This document shows positions 24,442 to 32,712 of a stretch of 64,000 nucleotides of DNA, one piece after another. The stretch is from assembly GCF_017309385.1 (NCBI RefSeq), contig NZ_JAFJMJ010000003.1, positions 62,001 through 126,000 of the forward strand, read 5' to 3'. The DNA is from Amycolatopsis sp. 195334CR (lineage in GTDB: Bacteria > Actinomycetota > Actinomycetes > Mycobacteriales > Pseudonocardiaceae). The notes beneath the pieces were generated by a model. That model made no database searches. It was not told where the DNA came from and saw only the letters and a list, made by a program, of their open reading frames with translations. How positions within the stretch are numbered: the first letter of the stretch is position 1; each line of letters opens with the position of its first letter. The position numbers and the translations under genes are program-made.

Positions 24442-24696
24442 TCAGCCCGCCCGCACCGAGCTCGCGGCGTTCACCAGGTCCAGCAGTTCGCGCGGGGTCC
24501 GCACGTCGGCCACCGCGTCGTCCTCGACGCGCACCCCGTGGTCGCGGGTGATGCGGGCGACGGTCTCGATCACCGCGATCGAGTCGTAGCCCAGCTCGTC
24601 GAACGCGGTGTCGAGGATTTCGCCGTCGAGATCGACCTCCTCGTCCACGCCGGCGCTCTCGCGCAGCAGGTTCCTCAGTTCGTCCAGGGTCAGCAC
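24442..24696 (-). CDS. type II PKS acyl carrier protein
   Basis: An 84-residue acidic four-helix ACP. The phosphopantetheine serine is S39 in ELGYDSIAVIE. The usual DSL is DSI here, as in several aromatic PKS ACPs. The GTG at 24696 overlaps the KS-beta stop by 7 nt. It carries the growing polyketide for KS-alpha/beta; no phosphopantetheinyl transferase is encoded in the window. Confidence 0.95.
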   Translation of the reverse strand: MLTLDELRNLLRESAGVDEEVDLDGEILDTAFDELGYDSIAVIETVARITRDHGVRVEDDAVADVRTPRELLDLVNAASSVRAG

Positions 24697-25922
24697 GCTT
24701 TCTCCTCCGGTCGCCGATCGCGCAGTACCACCACCGAGTTGAACCCGCCCGCACCGCGGGCGAGCACCACCACCGTGCGCAGGTCGGCGGTTCTCGGGCT
24801 GCCGGTCACCAGATCGATCCGGTGCCCGGGGTCGGGAATCACCCTCGCCGTGGCCGGCAGCACCCCGTGCCGCAGCGAGAGCAGAGCGGTCGCCACGTCG
24901 AGCGCGGCGCCGCCGGCGGCCAGCCGACCGGTGAGCGCCTTGGGCGCGGTCACCGGCACCGCGTGCGGGCCGAACACCGCGGTGATCGCGCCGGCCTCGG
25001 CCCGGTCGGCCTCGGGGGTCGCGGCGGCGTCGGCGAACACCGCGTCCACCTCGCCCGGCTCGGTACCGGCGTCGCGGAGCGCGTTCTCGATCGCCCGGCG
25101 CAGCGCGGGCGGGCGGCCGCGCCCCGGCGGCGGGTCGAAGGTGGCCGCGTATCCGGCGAGTTCGCCGTAGACCACCGGCGCACCGCGGTCGCGCGCCGAG
25201 GTTTCGCTTTCCAGCACCAGGATCGCGCCGCCCTCGCCGGGCACGTGCCCGGCGGCCCGGCGGTCGAAGGGCAGGTACGCGGTGTCCGGATCGGTGCCGG
25301 TGCTCAGCCGCCCGTCGGCCGAGAGCGCCACCCAGCCCCACGGGCAGAGCGCACCGTCGACCGCGCCGGTGACGATCGCGCGGGCGCCGCGGCGCAACCG
25401 GCGCCGGGCCTCCCCCAGCGCGTCGAGCCCGCCCGCCTGGTCGGTGACCACCACCCCGCCCGGCCCCTTGAGCCCGTGGCGGATGGAGATCTGCCCGGTG
25501 TTCACCGCGTAGAACCAGGCGAACGACTGGTAGGCGCTGACGTGGTCACCGCCGTGGCGCCACAGCTTCTGCAGTTCCCGCTGGCCGAATTCGAAGCCGC
25601 CCGCCGAACTCGCGGTGACCACCCCGAGTTCGCCATCGGGCAGCTCACCCGGCCGGATCCCGGAATCGGCCAGCGCCCAGTCCGCGGCGACCAGGGCCAG
25701 CCGGGTCATGTGGTCGGTCTGCGGCAGCAGCCGGCCCGGCAGGTGCGCGGCCGGGTCGAAGCCGGGCACCTCCCCGGCCAGGGTCGCCGGGTACCCGGAG
25801 GCGTCGAACCGGCGCACCGGGCCGATGCCGCCGCGGCCGGCGAGCGCGGCCTCCCAGTACCGGCCGGCGCCGAGCCCGTTCGGCGCGGTCACCCCGATCC
25901 CGGTGAACACCGCGGCGCTCAC
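24690..25922 (-). CDS. ketosynthase beta subunit / chain length factor
   Basis: A 410-residue KAS-fold protein in which the active-site Cys is Gln (VVTDQAGG, about residue 161), the diagnostic state of chain length factors, where Gln decarboxylates malonyl-ACP. It pairs with KS-alpha and sets the chain length. The GTG at 25922 overlaps the KS-alpha stop by GTGA. Chain length cannot be told reliably from the sequence by eye; the surrounding enzymes suit a decaketide. Confidence 0.95.
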   Translation of the reverse strand: MSAAVFTGIGVTAPNGLGAGRYWEAALAGRGGIGPVRRFDASGYPATLAGEVPGFDPAAHLPGRLLPQTDHMTRLALVAADWALADSGIRPGELPDGELGVVTASSAGGFEFGQRELQKLWRHGGDHVSAYQSFAWFYAVNTGQISIRHGLKGPGGVVVTDQAGGLDALGEARRRLRRGARAIVTGAVDGALCPWGWVALSADGRLSTGTDPDTAYLPFDRRAAGHVPGEGGAILVLESETSARDRGAPVVYGELAGYAATFDPPPGRGRPPALRRAIENALRDAGTEPGEVDAVFADAAATPEADRAEAGAITAVFGPHAVPVTAPKALTGRLAAGGAALDVATALLSLRHGVLPATARVIPDPGHRIDLVTGSPRTADLRTVVVLARGAGGFNSVVVLRDRRPEEKAC

Positions 25923-27178
25923 GCGGCCACCTCCCGCAGCACCACCGCGCTCTGGAACCCGCCGAACCCGCTGCCGACGCTGAGCACGGTGCGGGTGCGC
26001 CACGGCCGGGCGGTCACCGGCACGTAGTCGAGATCGCATTCGGGGTCCGGCTGGTGCAGGTTCGCCGTCGGCGGCACCACGTCGTGCCGGATGGCCAGCA
26101 CCGACGCGGCGATCTCCAGCGCGCCGATCGCGCCGAGCGAGTGCCCGATCATCGACTTGATCGAGCTGACCGGGGTGCGGCGGGCGTGCTCGCCCAGCGC
26201 GCGCTTGACCGCCGCCGTCTCGTGCCGGTCGTTCTGCCGGGTGCCCGAGCCGTGCGCGTTGACGTAGTCGACCTGCCCGGCGTCGATCCGCGCCTGGTCG
26301 AGCGCCGCGGTGATCGCCCCGGCCAGTTCGGTGCCGTCCGGGCGGAGACCGGTCATGTGGTGGGCGTTGCACCGCGTGCCGTACCCGGCGAACTCGGCGT
26401 GCACCACCGCCCCGCGCCGCCGCGCGTGCGCCAGGCTTTCCAGCACGAACACCGCCGCGCCCTCGCCGAGCACGAACCCGTTGCGGGTGGCGTCGAACGG
26501 CCGTGAGGCGTGCGCCGGGTCGTCGTTGCGCGGGGTGGTCGCCTTGAGCGCGTCGAAGCAGGCCACCGTGATCGGGGAGATCGGCGCGTCGGTGGCCCCG
26601 GCGAGCACCACCTCGGCCGAACCTTCGCGGATCAGCCCGGCCGCGTGCGCGACCGCGTCGAGGCCCGAGGTGCAGCCGGTGGAGACCACCGACACCGGCC
26701 CCTCCGCGCCGAAGGCCACGGCCAGTTCCGCGGCGAACGAGCTCGGCACCAGGAAGTTGTGCAGGTGCCGGACCGCGTACTCGTGCTCGACCTCGAACAG
26801 CCTGCCCTCGTCGCTGACCACCCGGTACTCCTGCTCCAGCCCGGTGGTCGCGCCGACGGCGGTGCCCAGGGTGACACCGAGCTCGCCGGGGTCGAGCGCG
26901 GCCAGGTCGATCCCGCTGTCGCGCACCGCTTCCCCGGCCGCGACCAGCGCGAGCTGCGCGGCCCGGTCGGTGCGGCGGATCTGGCGCGGGGTGAGCCCGG
27001 CCGCGATCGGGTCGAAGTCGATCTCGGCGGCCGTTCTCGACCGGAACGGCGCCGGGTCGAACCTGCTGATCAGCCGGGTCGCCGTCCGCCCTTCGCGGAG
27101 CAGCTCCCAGAACGGCCCGGTCCCGGTGCCGCCCGGTGCCAGCACGCCGATCCCGGTGATCACCACCCGTTCGCTCAT
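25919..27178 (-). CDS. ketosynthase alpha subunit of type II PKS
   Basis: A 419-residue beta-ketoacyl synthase with the catalytic Cys in [11 protein letters not shown] (about residue 169) and the two histidines in [12 protein letters not shown] and SMIGHSLGA. With KS-beta it makes the poly-beta-ketone from malonyl units. The ATG at 27178 overlaps the TcmI-type cyclase by 4 nt. The order cyclase, KS-alpha, KS-beta, ACP, ketoreductase, aromatase is the classical arrangement of angucycline clusters (urd, lan, jad). Confidence 0.96.
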   Translation of the reverse strand: MSERVVITGIGVLAPGGTGTGPFWELLREGRTATRLISRFDPAPFRSRTAAEIDFDPIAAGLTPRQIRRTDRAAQLALVAAGEAVRDSGIDLAALDPGELGVTLGTAVGATTGLEQEYRVVSDEGRLFEVEHEYAVRHLHNFLVPSSFAAELAVAFGAEGPVSVVSTGCTSGLDAVAHAAGLIREGSAEVVLAGATDAPISPITVACFDALKATTPRNDDPAHASRPFDATRNGFVLGEGAAVFVLESLAHARRRGAVVHAEFAGYGTRCNAHHMTGLRPDGTELAGAITAALDQARIDAGQVDYVNAHGSGTRQNDRHETAAVKRALGEHARRTPVSSIKSMIGHSLGAIGALEIAASVLAIRHDVVPPTANLHQPDPECDLDYVPVTARPWRTRTVLSVGSGFGGFQSAVVLREVAA

Positions 27179-27516
27179 CGGTCCCGCTCCGCGGCCCAGT
27201 CGTAGAAGCGCTCCGCCATGGCGTCCTTCGGCGACCGCCAGGTGGCCGGGTCGTAGGCGGTGATGAACGGCTTGAGCTCCTCGCTGATCCGCGCGAACTC
27301 CGGGCGCGTCCTGGCCGCCTCGATCCGCTCGGGCCCCTCCTGCCCGTCGAAGTCCTGCAGGTGGAAGTACAGGCCGCGGTAGTGGAACAGCTGCCGCCGC
27401 CGGGTGCCCATCAGCTCCGGCATCGCGCCGCGGTCGAACTCGGTGAACAACGCGGCGACCTCGGCGCTCGAGGCCGCGTCCATCCGCGCCACGATCAGCG
27501 TGCTGTGCCCGTTCAC
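27175..27516 (-). CDS. TcmI-family polyketide cyclase
   Basis: A 113-residue ferredoxin-like cyclase with family landmarks [37 protein letters not shown] and the C-terminal [11 protein letters not shown]. The JadI/UrdF/LanF members of this family close later rings of angucyclines. The GTG at 27516 overlaps the FAD oxygenase gene by 4 nt and its stop overlaps KS-alpha, so it is fully coupled. No ActIV-type metallo-hydrolase cyclase is present. Confidence 0.92.
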   Translation of the reverse strand: MNGHSTLIVARMDAASSAEVAALFTEFDRGAMPELMGTRRRQLFHYRGLYFHLQDFDGQEGPERIEAARTRPEFARISEELKPFITAYDPATWRSPKDAMAERFYDWAAERDR

Positions 27517-28979
27517 CGCGCCACCCCCGCTTCCATCGGCCGGGCCGCGCCGAACCAGCGCCCGAGTTCGGTTTCCAGCTCCGTGGTCCCGGTCCAGGCC
27601 ACGTACCCGTCGGGACGCAGCAGCAGCGCCGCCACCCCGGCCGGCCAGCCCGCCGGGGTGTGCGCGAGCGGCCGCGCGACGACGTGGTCGACCCGGTCGG
27701 CCCAGCCTCCGGCGGCCGCGGCCAGCCCGGCCGAGCCGGTGCCGTCGAGCAGCACCCCGCGGCCGTCGTGCAGCAGTTCCGAGACCGTCCTCCGGGCATC
27801 GAGCGGCACGTCGGGCATCCGCATGCCCAGCGGCGCCGGGCCCGGACCGAGGTCGTAGCGGATGTCCAGGCCGCTCACCATGCCCACCAGCAGCCGGGCG
27901 GCATCGGGCACGGCCATCAGCTCGGCCATGATCGCGCGCAGCGGGTCGACCTCCTCCCCGCTGAGGTAGAGCAGCCCCTGGGCCAGGGTGTTCCGCAGCA
28001 CCCGGCTCCCGACCGGGTGGCGTTCGGCGTGGTAGCTGTCAAGCAGTCCGGGCGGTGCCGTGCCCCGCACGGTCGCGGCGAGCTTCCAGCCCAGGTTCAC
28101 CGCGTCCTGCACGCCGAGGCTCAGCCCCTGCCCACCGGCGGGCAGGTGGATGTGCGCGGCGTCACCGGCCAGCAGCACCCGTCCCTTGCGATAGGTGCTC
28201 ACCTGGCGCGTGGCGTCGGTGAACCGGCTGTGCCACCGGACCTCCGCGTCGTGCAGACGCTGCCCGGTCAGCTCCAGCCACCGGTCGGCGATCTCGCCGA
28301 AGGCCGGTTCGCCCGCGCCCGGGGACAGGCCCAGCGGGCAGACGATGATCCGGTCCACCCCGCCGCCCAGCGGCGCGGCCATCACCATGCCGCCGGCCAC
28401 CCGCTCGCCGATGAACCGCGGGCGGATGTCGCAGCCGGCCACATCGGCCAGGTACATCTCGCGCGTGGCCGCGGTGCCGGGGAAGTCGAACCCGGCCAGC
28501 CCGCGCACGGTGCTCTGGCCACCGTCGCAGCCGACCAGGTAGCCGGCGGAGAACTCGGCGGGGCCGTCCGGGCCGTCGGCCACCGCGACCACGCCGTCCC
28601 CGGTGTCGGACAGCTCCACCAGCGAGTGCCCGCGCAGGATGGTCGCCCCCAGCTCACCGGCCCACTGCTCGAGCACCGCCTCGACCCGGTGCTGCGGAAT
28701 GCCGCGCACGCCGAAGTGCGCCCCGTCGACCACCCCGAAATCCAGCGGGATCCCGCCGAAGTGGCCCTGCGTGGTGGTTTCCACCGCGCCGAAGCGGCCG
28801 AGCAGGCCGCGCTGGGCGAACACCTCGGTGGCCCGCGCGGTGAACCCCAGCCCGCGTGACTGTCCACTCGGGACTGCCCGGGCCTCCAGCACCACCACCT
28901 CGGCGCCGCCCAGCCGGAGCTCACCGGCCAGCATCAGCCCGACCGGCCCGGCGCCCACCACGATCACGTCGTGCTTCAC
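27513..28979 (-). CDS. FAD-dependent aromatic polyketide oxygenase (UrdE/PgaE-like, second of three)
   Basis: A 488-residue flavin hydroxylase: [15 protein letters not shown] at the N-terminus, [12 protein letters not shown] in the middle, [17 protein letters not shown] and a C-terminal thioredoxin-like domain. It lies directly upstream of the TcmI-type cyclase, as UrdE, PgaE and JadH do in angucycline operons, where they perform C12/C12b-type hydroxylation or ring-opening chemistry. The GTG at 28979 overlaps the phytoene-synthase-like gene by 4 nt. Epoxidation of a prenyl chain is another possible role for one of the three oxygenases. Confidence 0.9.
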   Translation of the reverse strand: MKHDVIVVGAGPVGLMLAGELRLGGAEVVVLEARAVPSGQSRGLGFTARATEVFAQRGLLGRFGAVETTTQGHFGGIPLDFGVVDGAHFGVRGIPQHRVEAVLEQWAGELGATILRGHSLVELSDTGDGVVAVADGPDGPAEFSAGYLVGCDGGQSTVRGLAGFDFPGTAATREMYLADVAGCDIRPRFIGERVAGGMVMAAPLGGGVDRIIVCPLGLSPGAGEPAFGEIADRWLELTGQRLHDAEVRWHSRFTDATRQVSTYRKGRVLLAGDAAHIHLPAGGQGLSLGVQDAVNLGWKLAATVRGTAPPGLLDSYHAERHPVGSRVLRNTLAQGLLYLSGEEVDPLRAIMAELMAVPDAARLLVGMVSGLDIRYDLGPGPAPLGMRMPDVPLDARRTVSELLHDGRGVLLDGTGSAGLAAAAGGWADRVDHVVARPLAHTPAGWPAGVAALLLRPDGYVAWTGTTELETELGRWFGAARPMEAGVAR

Positions 28980-29950
28980 CACGGGAATCCCTTCCGCCGG
29001 AGCGCCGCCCCGGCGATGTCGCGATAGGTGCGGCCCAGCGCCCTGGCCTTGAACGAGACCGGGGTGCGGAACCCGGGCGCCAGGTGCGCCACCGGGTCCT
29101 GCTCCAGCGCGAGCAGCCGCAGTTCGTTGAGGGCGAACTCCCACTCGATGAAGGTGCGGGAACTCACCGGGAGCAGCCGCGGCCACGGCCGGGCCGTGTC
29201 GAAGCTCTCCCGGACGCGCCGCACCTCGGCGGCCAGCAGGTCCCGCACCGCCGGGCCGAGCCGGCCACCACGCACCCCGGCCTCGAGCTCGGCGCGGCCG
29301 AGCCCGGCCGCGGCCACCGCGTCCAGCGGCAGGTAGAGGCAACCCAGTTCGAGGTCCTCCCGCAGGTCCCACAGGAAGTCGATCATCTGGAACGAGGTGG
29401 TGGCGTGGCCGCACAGCTCGGCCGCCTCGGCGCTTTCGTTGCCCAGCAAGCGGTTCGCCCACACCGCGGGCATCAGCGTCACCGTGTCGATGAACCGCCG
29501 CAGATCCTCGCGGGTGCGGTACTCGGTCGTGGTGAGGGTGTCCCGCTGGCCCTGCACCCACCGGGGGACCTCATCCAGCGGCAGCTCCCAGCGGCGCATC
29601 AGGTGCACGAAGGCGCGGGCGACGGCCCGGTCGGACTCCTCGTCGCGCGACGCGCTCACGGCCGGCGTTTCGTCCTTCACCGCCGCCGAAAAGGCCGCCT
29701 CCCATTCGGCGAGCCGGCGTTCCCGGATTTCGACGCTGTGCTCGCGGAGGTCCACGATGTCGTCGACGTAGGTGATGAAAGCGAACAGCACTTCGAAGTA
29801 CGGGCGGGTCGACGGCGGGAACATGAATCGGATCGCGGTACCGGACCCGCGTGCCCTGGCTTGGCGCCGCAGCAGCGCACTCGCCCGGCGGTAGGCGTCG
29901 CGATCCAGCGGACCGGTGATGCCCGCGGCATCGAGTTCGGCGTCGTTCAC
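28976..29950 (-). CDS. phytoene/squalene-synthase-like enzyme, candidate aromatic prenyltransferase
   Basis: A 324-residue all-alpha isoprenoid synthase. The first aspartate motif is YVDDIVD (D63, D64, D67). The second is FQMIDFLWDLRED (residues 187-199) followed by GCLYLP. The canonical second motif has Asn and Arg (QxxNxxRD); here these are Asp and Trp, so it departs from true phytoene synthases. CqsB4 and NzsG, also phytoene-synthase-like, prenylate carbazoles, so transfer of a prenyl group to the polyketide is plausible; head-to-head condensation of two prenyl diphosphates is the alternative. No carotenoid desaturase is near. ATGA overlap with the cyclase-like gene upstream. Confidence 0.85.
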   Translation of the reverse strand: MNDAELDAAGITGPLDRDAYRRASALLRRQARARGSGTAIRFMFPPSTRPYFEVLFAFITYVDDIVDLREHSVEIRERRLAEWEAAFSAAVKDETPAVSASRDEESDRAVARAFVHLMRRWELPLDEVPRWVQGQRDTLTTTEYRTREDLRRFIDTVTLMPAVWANRLLGNESAEAAELCGHATTSFQMIDFLWDLREDLELGCLYLPLDAVAAAGLGRAELEAGVRGGRLGPAVRDLLAAEVRRVRESFDTARPWPRLLPVSSRTFIEWEFALNELRLLALEQDPVAHLAPGFRTPVSFKARALGRTYRDIAGAALRRKGFPW

Positions 29951-31032
29951 CGGCGGCCTCCCGGCTGCGAAAGGCGGAGCGCGCTGGCCGCGAACAAGGT
30001 CGACAGCACACGCGAGCCGAAGTAGACCGGGAACCGCCCCAGCCGGTAGTACGGCGAAGCCGGCCAGGCGCCGTCCGCACCCTGCTGCCGGGCGAGCAGC
30101 CGCCGCCGCGCGGGCTGCCCACCGGTGACGCCGATGTTCACCGCGGTGATCGTGCGCAGCGCCACGTTGATCGACCGGTCCCGGTCGGCGCCACCGGCGG
30201 CTTCCAGGTCGCGAAGCGCTTCGGCCAGCGGGGCGGCCACCAGCTCCCGGCAGTCCCCGAACCGCCCGGCCAGCCGGGACACCGAATGCAGGAACGCCTC
30301 CGGGTAGGGGTAGTACCGGCTGCCGTCACGGTAGGCACCGGAGCTCAGGTGCTCCACCACGTAACGCTGGGTCGCCTCGATCACCTCCCCGGCCCGCACC
30401 AGACCCTGCCGGTCCGCCTCCTTGAGTACACAAAGGACGTTCGCGCAGACGACCGGGTCGTGTTTGCGGCCGCGCACCAGCCTGCCGTCGTCCCAGTACA
30501 CGGTGACCACACCCGGCAGCACCGGGGCGGGCTCGGGGAGCTCGCCCTCCGGCGGCGCGGCGGCACGCAGCAGCTCCCCGGCGAAGGCGGCGAGTTCGCC
30601 GTCCGGCAGCAGGTCCTTCTCCAGCAGGCCCTGCGCGGCGACCGCGGTGCAGTCGGTGTCGGCCGGGAAGGCGCCTTCCTCGGCGAACAGCCGCACCCGG
30701 TGCCCGGCCCGGCCGCGCTCGATCAGCCGGGCGAAACTGCCCGCCAGCACGTCCTCCTCCGGCGGCAGCAGCGACAGCCCGAGGATCACCGTGGACAGGT
30801 CGTCGCTGAAGTCGAAGCCGACGTCCACCCCCAGTTCGCTCCGGATCGCCGCCCGGGCCCCGGTGATCCGGTGCGACCGGGCGAACGACGGGTCGAAGCT
30901 CACCTGGGAGAGCATGCGCTCTTCACTGTCCACACAGGATCGAATGAAGGCGATGGCCCGGTCGAGCGCCACCGCTGTTCTCGCCGTCGTGCCCGTCGCC
31001 CGCATGGGCATTGTTTTCTCGCGCAAGTTCAT
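29947..31032 (-). CDS. half-size squalene/hopene-cyclase-like terpene cyclase with DTDCTA motif
   Basis: A 361-residue alpha-barrel protein of the prenyltransferase/squalene-oxidase-repeat class, about half the length of squalene-hopene cyclases, so probably one barrel. The acid motif PADTDCTAV (D125, D127, C128) stands where class II cyclases have DxDDTA; oxidosqualene cyclases have DCTAE. A QW-type repeat (QQGADGAW) is near the C-terminus. It would cyclise a prenyl chain by protonation of an alkene or an epoxide. ATG at 31032 has GGGGAAG 7 nt upstream; an ATG at 31011 is the alternative. First gene of the tightly coupled operon, overlapping the phytoene-synthase-like gene. Confidence 0.78.
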   Translation of the reverse strand: MNLREKTMPMRATGTTARTAVALDRAIAFIRSCVDSEERMLSQVSFDPSFARSHRITGARAAIRSELGVDVGFDFSDDLSTVILGLSLLPPEEDVLAGSFARLIERGRAGHRVRLFAEEGAFPADTDCTAVAAQGLLEKDLLPDGELAAFAGELLRAAAPPEGELPEPAPVLPGVVTVYWDDGRLVRGRKHDPVVCANVLCVLKEADRQGLVRAGEVIEATQRYVVEHLSSGAYRDGSRYYPYPEAFLHSVSRLAGRFGDCRELVAAPLAEALRDLEAAGGADRDRSINVALRTITAVNIGVTGGQPARRRLLARQQGADGAWPASPYYRLGRFPVYFGSRVLSTLFAASALRLSQPGGRR

Positions 31033-31130
31033 GCGTTGACTTCCCCGGCCTCGATTTCGATTACCCGAATTCCAGCGGATCGGCAAAGCCGGGTCAATGC
31101 GGGCGGATTCAGGGAATTGACAATTCCCGG

Positions 31131-31625
31131 TCAGGCATTCGGCAGGGCGGTGGCACCGGTGAAGACGCCGGGCAATTCCGCGTCACCACCGACCCAGACC
31201 GGGTGGAACTCCAGCACGCGGAAGCGCCAGCCGCGCGGCCCGCGCACCGCCTCGGCGTCGTAGTAGCCGCCGAGCACGAAGTGCGTGCCCGGCGCCGCCG
31301 CGTCGGGCACGTGCACCGCGACCAGGTGCGCGCGCACCCTGGCCACGTCGCCGTCCGGCTCGACCAGCACGGTGGACCCCGTGTGCAGCGTCTTCTCGAA
31401 GCGGGCGCGGCCGTGGGCGTGGAACTCGGCCAGCCCGGCCAGGCCGTGGAACTCCCCGAGCGGGAACACCGCGCGCACGTCCTCGGTGAACACCCGGGCG
31501 CACCACTGGTCGTCGTCGTGGGCGTCCAGCGACACCAGGTAGCGATCGGCCAGCTCGCGCAACTCCAGCCGGTCGGCCAGTTCCTGCTCGCGGGTACGCG
31601 TGCCACCGGGTACGGGCAGCGTCAT
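31131..31625 (-). CDS. SnoaL-like (NTF2-fold) polyketide tailoring protein
   Basis: A 164-residue protein with a SnoaL_4/NTF2-like cone fold (LADRYLVSLDAHDDDQW, then FVLGGYYDAEAVR). Family members in aromatic PKS clusters act as cyclases (SnoaL, AknH) or hydroxylases (SnoaL2). The ATG at 31625 is preceded by GGAGG. It lies 98 bp upstream of the core operon in the same direction and may be its first gene. Its promoter shares the divergent region with the orphan response regulator. Confidence 0.83.
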   Translation of the reverse strand: MTLPVPGGTRTREQELADRLELRELADRYLVSLDAHDDDQWCARVFTEDVRAVFPLGEFHGLAGLAEFHAHGRARFEKTLHTGSTVLVEPDGDVARVRAHLVAVHVPDAAAPGTHFVLGGYYDAEAVRGPRGWRFRVLEFHPVWVGGDAELPGVFTGATALPNA

Positions 31626-31694
31626 TTCAGCCTCCAACAAAAGGTGAGCGGATTTCGGCAAGGCTGACACGGCCGCGGCCGGGCGGTCAACGCA

Positions 31695-31735
31695 CTTGCA
31701 GAATCCTTGCAACATCCTTGTGTCAGATCTTTGCA
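31695..31735. promoter_or_regulatory. 11-bp-phased CTTG direct repeats between SnoaL-like and regulator genes
   Basis: CTTGCA at 31695, CTTGCA at 31706 and CTTGTG at 31717 are spaced exactly 11 bp apart, followed by CTTTGCA at 31729. Direct repeats on one helical face with 11-bp phasing are the binding mode of SARPs and OmpR-type regulators. The array sits in the 208-bp divergent gap controlling the core PKS operon and the OmpR-type regulator gene. Confidence 0.6.
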
Positions 31736-31833
31736 AAACGTCTGGTCGGCGGCCCTGACTGCCCGGCGGACATTAAGCGCAGTTCTGCTATTGTCCACGA
31801 TGTCATCGCAACGGCGATCCGCTGGGGGATTCT

Positions 31834-32517
31834 GTGGCGCGAATTCTGTACACCGACGACGATCCGGACCGCACGTCCGCGGTCGTCACGAGCCTGCGGC
31901 AGCGCGGGTTCGAAGTATCCAAAGTAGACGACGAGTCGGCGGTGGTGGCCTGGGCGCCGTTCGCCGACGTCGTGGTGCTCGACCTCGACCTGCCCGCGCT
32001 GAACGGCTACGAAGCGTGCCGCCGGATCCGGGCGGCCTGCGCGGTGCCGGTCATCGGCACCGCCGAGCACGATTCCGATCTCGACCGCGTGCTCGGCCTG
32101 TGCAGCGGCCTGAGCGCCTTCCTGCCCAAGCCGTTCGACGCCAGGCAGCTGCTGCAGCGCGTGCACGCGGCCTCCGGCCGCGGCGGGCCGCGGCCGGACG
32201 AGATCGTCCACGGGCCGCTGCGGGTCACCCCGCAGCGCCGGGAGGTGCGGGTGGGCGAGCGGCCGGTCGAGCTGACGAGGAAGGAGTTCGACCTGCTGCA
32301 CCTGCTCGCCGCGGAACCGGGCCGGGTGTTCACCCGGCGCGAGATCATGTACGTGGTGTGGAACGACGAATGGGCCCAGTCGAGCCGCACCATCGACACC
32401 CATGTGAGCAGCCTGCGCGGCAAGCTCGGGCTGACCTCGGTGATCCACACCGTGCGCGGGGTGGGCTTCCGGATGGGGTTCGCCGAGCAGCTGCGACCCT
32501 TCTCCGCGTCCGCCTGA
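31834..32517 (+). CDS. orphan OmpR-type response regulator (JadR1-like)
   Basis: A 227-residue protein with an N-terminal receiver (DDD at 9-11, phospho-acceptor Asp in LDLDLP, Lys in PKPF) and a C-terminal winged helix (VELTRKEFDLLHLL...SSRTIDTHVSSLRGKLG). The receiver switch Thr is in VIGTAEH, but the loop after it lacks the usual GADDY, as in atypical regulators such as JadR1 that respond to pathway products rather than a kinase. No histidine kinase is nearby. GTG start at 31834. It probably activates the PKS operon across the divergent promoter. Confidence 0.88.
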   Translation: MARILYTDDDPDRTSAVVTSLRQRGFEVSKVDDESAVVAWAPFADVVVLDLDLPALNGYEACRRIRAACAVPVIGTAEHDSDLDRVLGLCSGLSAFLPKPFDARQLLQRVHAASGRGGPRPDEIVHGPLRVTPQRREVRVGERPVELTRKEFDLLHLLAAEPGRVFTRREIMYVVWNDEWAQSSRTIDTHVSSLRGKLGLTSVIHTVRGVGFRMGFAEQLRPFSASA

Positions 32518-32520
32518 GGC

Positions 32521-32552
32521 GGTGGCCCCGGCGGCACCGAGCCGGGGCCACC
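32521..32552. terminator. hairpin terminator after the response regulator
   Basis: An 11-bp perfect stem (32521-32531 with 32542-32552) lies directly after the regulator stop codon. Confidence 0.7.
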
Positions 32553-32639
32553 GGCACCGTTGTGGTCAGCAAAGCCTGGCTCCTCGGGTCCGCGGCACGA
32601 GCGTGGGCGAGCCTGGCAAGCGGCGGTGTCATTTCCCTG

Positions 32640-32712
32640 TCACCCGCTCACCCCGGCGACCCCTGGTCGCCCCGGTCACCCCGGCCACCCCCGGTCGCCC
32701 CGGTCACCCCAC
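32640..32712. repeat. C-rich degenerate tandem repeat
   Basis: The stretch repeats GGTCGCCCCGGTCACCCC-like units (about 17-28 bp, two fuller copies plus partial ones) between the convergent regulator and FAD monooxygenase genes and runs into the last codons of the latter. It has no unique spacers and is a minisatellite-like patch. Confidence 0.6.

Noticed and set aside
24690..25922. Loss of the ketosynthase cysteine in the second KS.
   Set aside because: Gln at this site is the normal state of chain length factors, not a defect.
28976..29950. A carotenoid or hopanoid pathway.
   Set aside because: No phytoene desaturase, lycopene cyclase or HpnC/D/E partner is present, and the gene is embedded by 4-nt overlaps in a PKS operon.
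20308..31032. Deoxysugar or glycosyltransferase genes expected in many angucycline clusters.
   Set aside because: None is present anywhere in the window, so a glycosylated product is not supported from this sequence.
32640..32712. CRISPR array.
   Set aside because: Repeats are short, degenerate and directly adjoining, with no unique spacers and no cas genes. The same holds for 60108-60306.
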